Below are positions 63,782 through 64,000 of a stretch of 64,000 nt of DNA, piece after piece (position 1 is the stretch's first letter; every line of letters begins with the position of its first letter). The DNA comes from Crotophaga sulcirostris. Taxonomy: Eukaryota; Chordata; Aves; Cuculiformes; Crotophagidae. Where the stretch lies: the NCBI GenBank assembly GCA_013397455.1, contig VYZB01000294.1, positions 1-64,000 on the forward strand, given 5' to 3'. The notes under the pieces are model-generated. The model searched no databases, had not been told where the DNA came from, and saw only the letters and a program-made list of their open reading frames with translations. The translations under genes and the position numbers were made by a program.

Positions 63782-63830
63782 CAACCTTGTAGGGCCCTTC
63801 CAACTCAGGTAATTCAATGATTCTATGATT
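63782..63830 (+). mobile_element. CR1 LINE terminal scrap
   Basis: About 50 bp only: CAACCTTGTAGGGCCCTTCC, AACTCAGGTAATTCAATGA and TTCTATGATT, which match the last part of a CR1 3' end with its terminal repeats. Extreme 5' truncation, or decay of the inner part, explains the size. Confidence 0.75.
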
Positions 63831-64000
63831 TAATGCCTATAAAATAAAAAGAAAGTGAGTCTTTATAATTTTTCAAACAACACAGGAACTGTAATTGTTA
63901 ATATCTCAGATTCAATAGACATTGTGAATCATAAATATTGAGCTCTGTCTTGTTTTGTACGCTTTCTATTATCCTGCAGACTGCTGAGTTGCTAGATACT
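63831..64000. other. Non-coding right edge
   Basis: AT-rich DNA with nothing recognised. Confidence 0.5.

Noticed and set aside
1..64000. tRNA, rRNA, snRNA genes, CRISPR arrays, intact endogenous retrovirus, CpG island promoter
   Set aside because: Looked for box motifs, regular spaced repeats, LTR pairs, primer-binding sites, reverse-transcriptase motifs and CpG-dense stretches on both strands; none was found by eye.

Overview
The window reads as AT-rich, almost entirely non-coding nuclear DNA from a bird (or a close reptilian relative). The main evidence is a set of eight 5'-truncated CR1 LINE tails. The forward copies end in the avian-type CR1 signature (GGTTGGA..TGATG.TCT...CCTTCCAAC followed by ATTCTATGATTCTATGA or a decayed version), and two lie on the minus strand. 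There is no sign of prokaryotic organisation: no operons, no dense ORFs, no ribosome binding sites. Nearly all open frames in the window are short and shadow each other, as expected by chance. No complete protein-coding gene could be recognised. || Layout. The left edge (1-145, minus) cuts through a decayed coding fragment resembling the esterase-like end of a CR1-type LINE ORF1. From 1.6 to 32.3 kb the recognisable content is transposon debris: CR1 tails at 1.6, 19.2, 22.7, 23.7, 28.2 and 31.9 kb, and two copies in opposite orientation of one short non-autonomous hAT-type transposon at 6.4 kb (with a near-perfect 8-bp target duplication) and 18.95 kb. This half also holds a striking 98-bp imperfect palindrome at 16.74 kb and a purine-rich, G-quadruplex-capable tract at 16.32 kb. 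From 32.3 to 64 kb transposon remnants are sparse: one CR1 tail at 40.3 kb and a CR1 terminal scrap at 63.8 kb. Here several blocks look like slowly evolving non-coding DNA (43.0-43.74, 46.15-46.42, 55.6-56.0, 61.78-62.1 kb), though this is a judgement from composition and motif content, not an alignment. || Possible gene content. A 96-nt segment at 39202-39297 on the minus strand has an acceptor, an open phase 1-1 frame and a donor, and is the best single exon candidate. A phase-compatible second candidate lies 1.7 kb downstream at about 37.34-37.45 kb, but is much weaker. If real, they would place part of the window in a long gene on the minus strand, but the protein was not recognised. A 228-codon frame at 44321-45004 (plus) broken by a single stop is also unexplained. 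|| Other structure includes a 3 x 27-bp minisatellite (59.05 kb), a 48-bp tandem duplication (49.7 kb), a pair of identical 14-mers 40 bp apart (43.95 kb), and ordinary microsatellites and poly(A) tracts. I saw no tRNA, rRNA, snRNA, CRISPR array or intact retrovirus, and nothing that amounts to a new biological system; the palindrome, the exon candidate and the hAT pair are the observations most worth checking.
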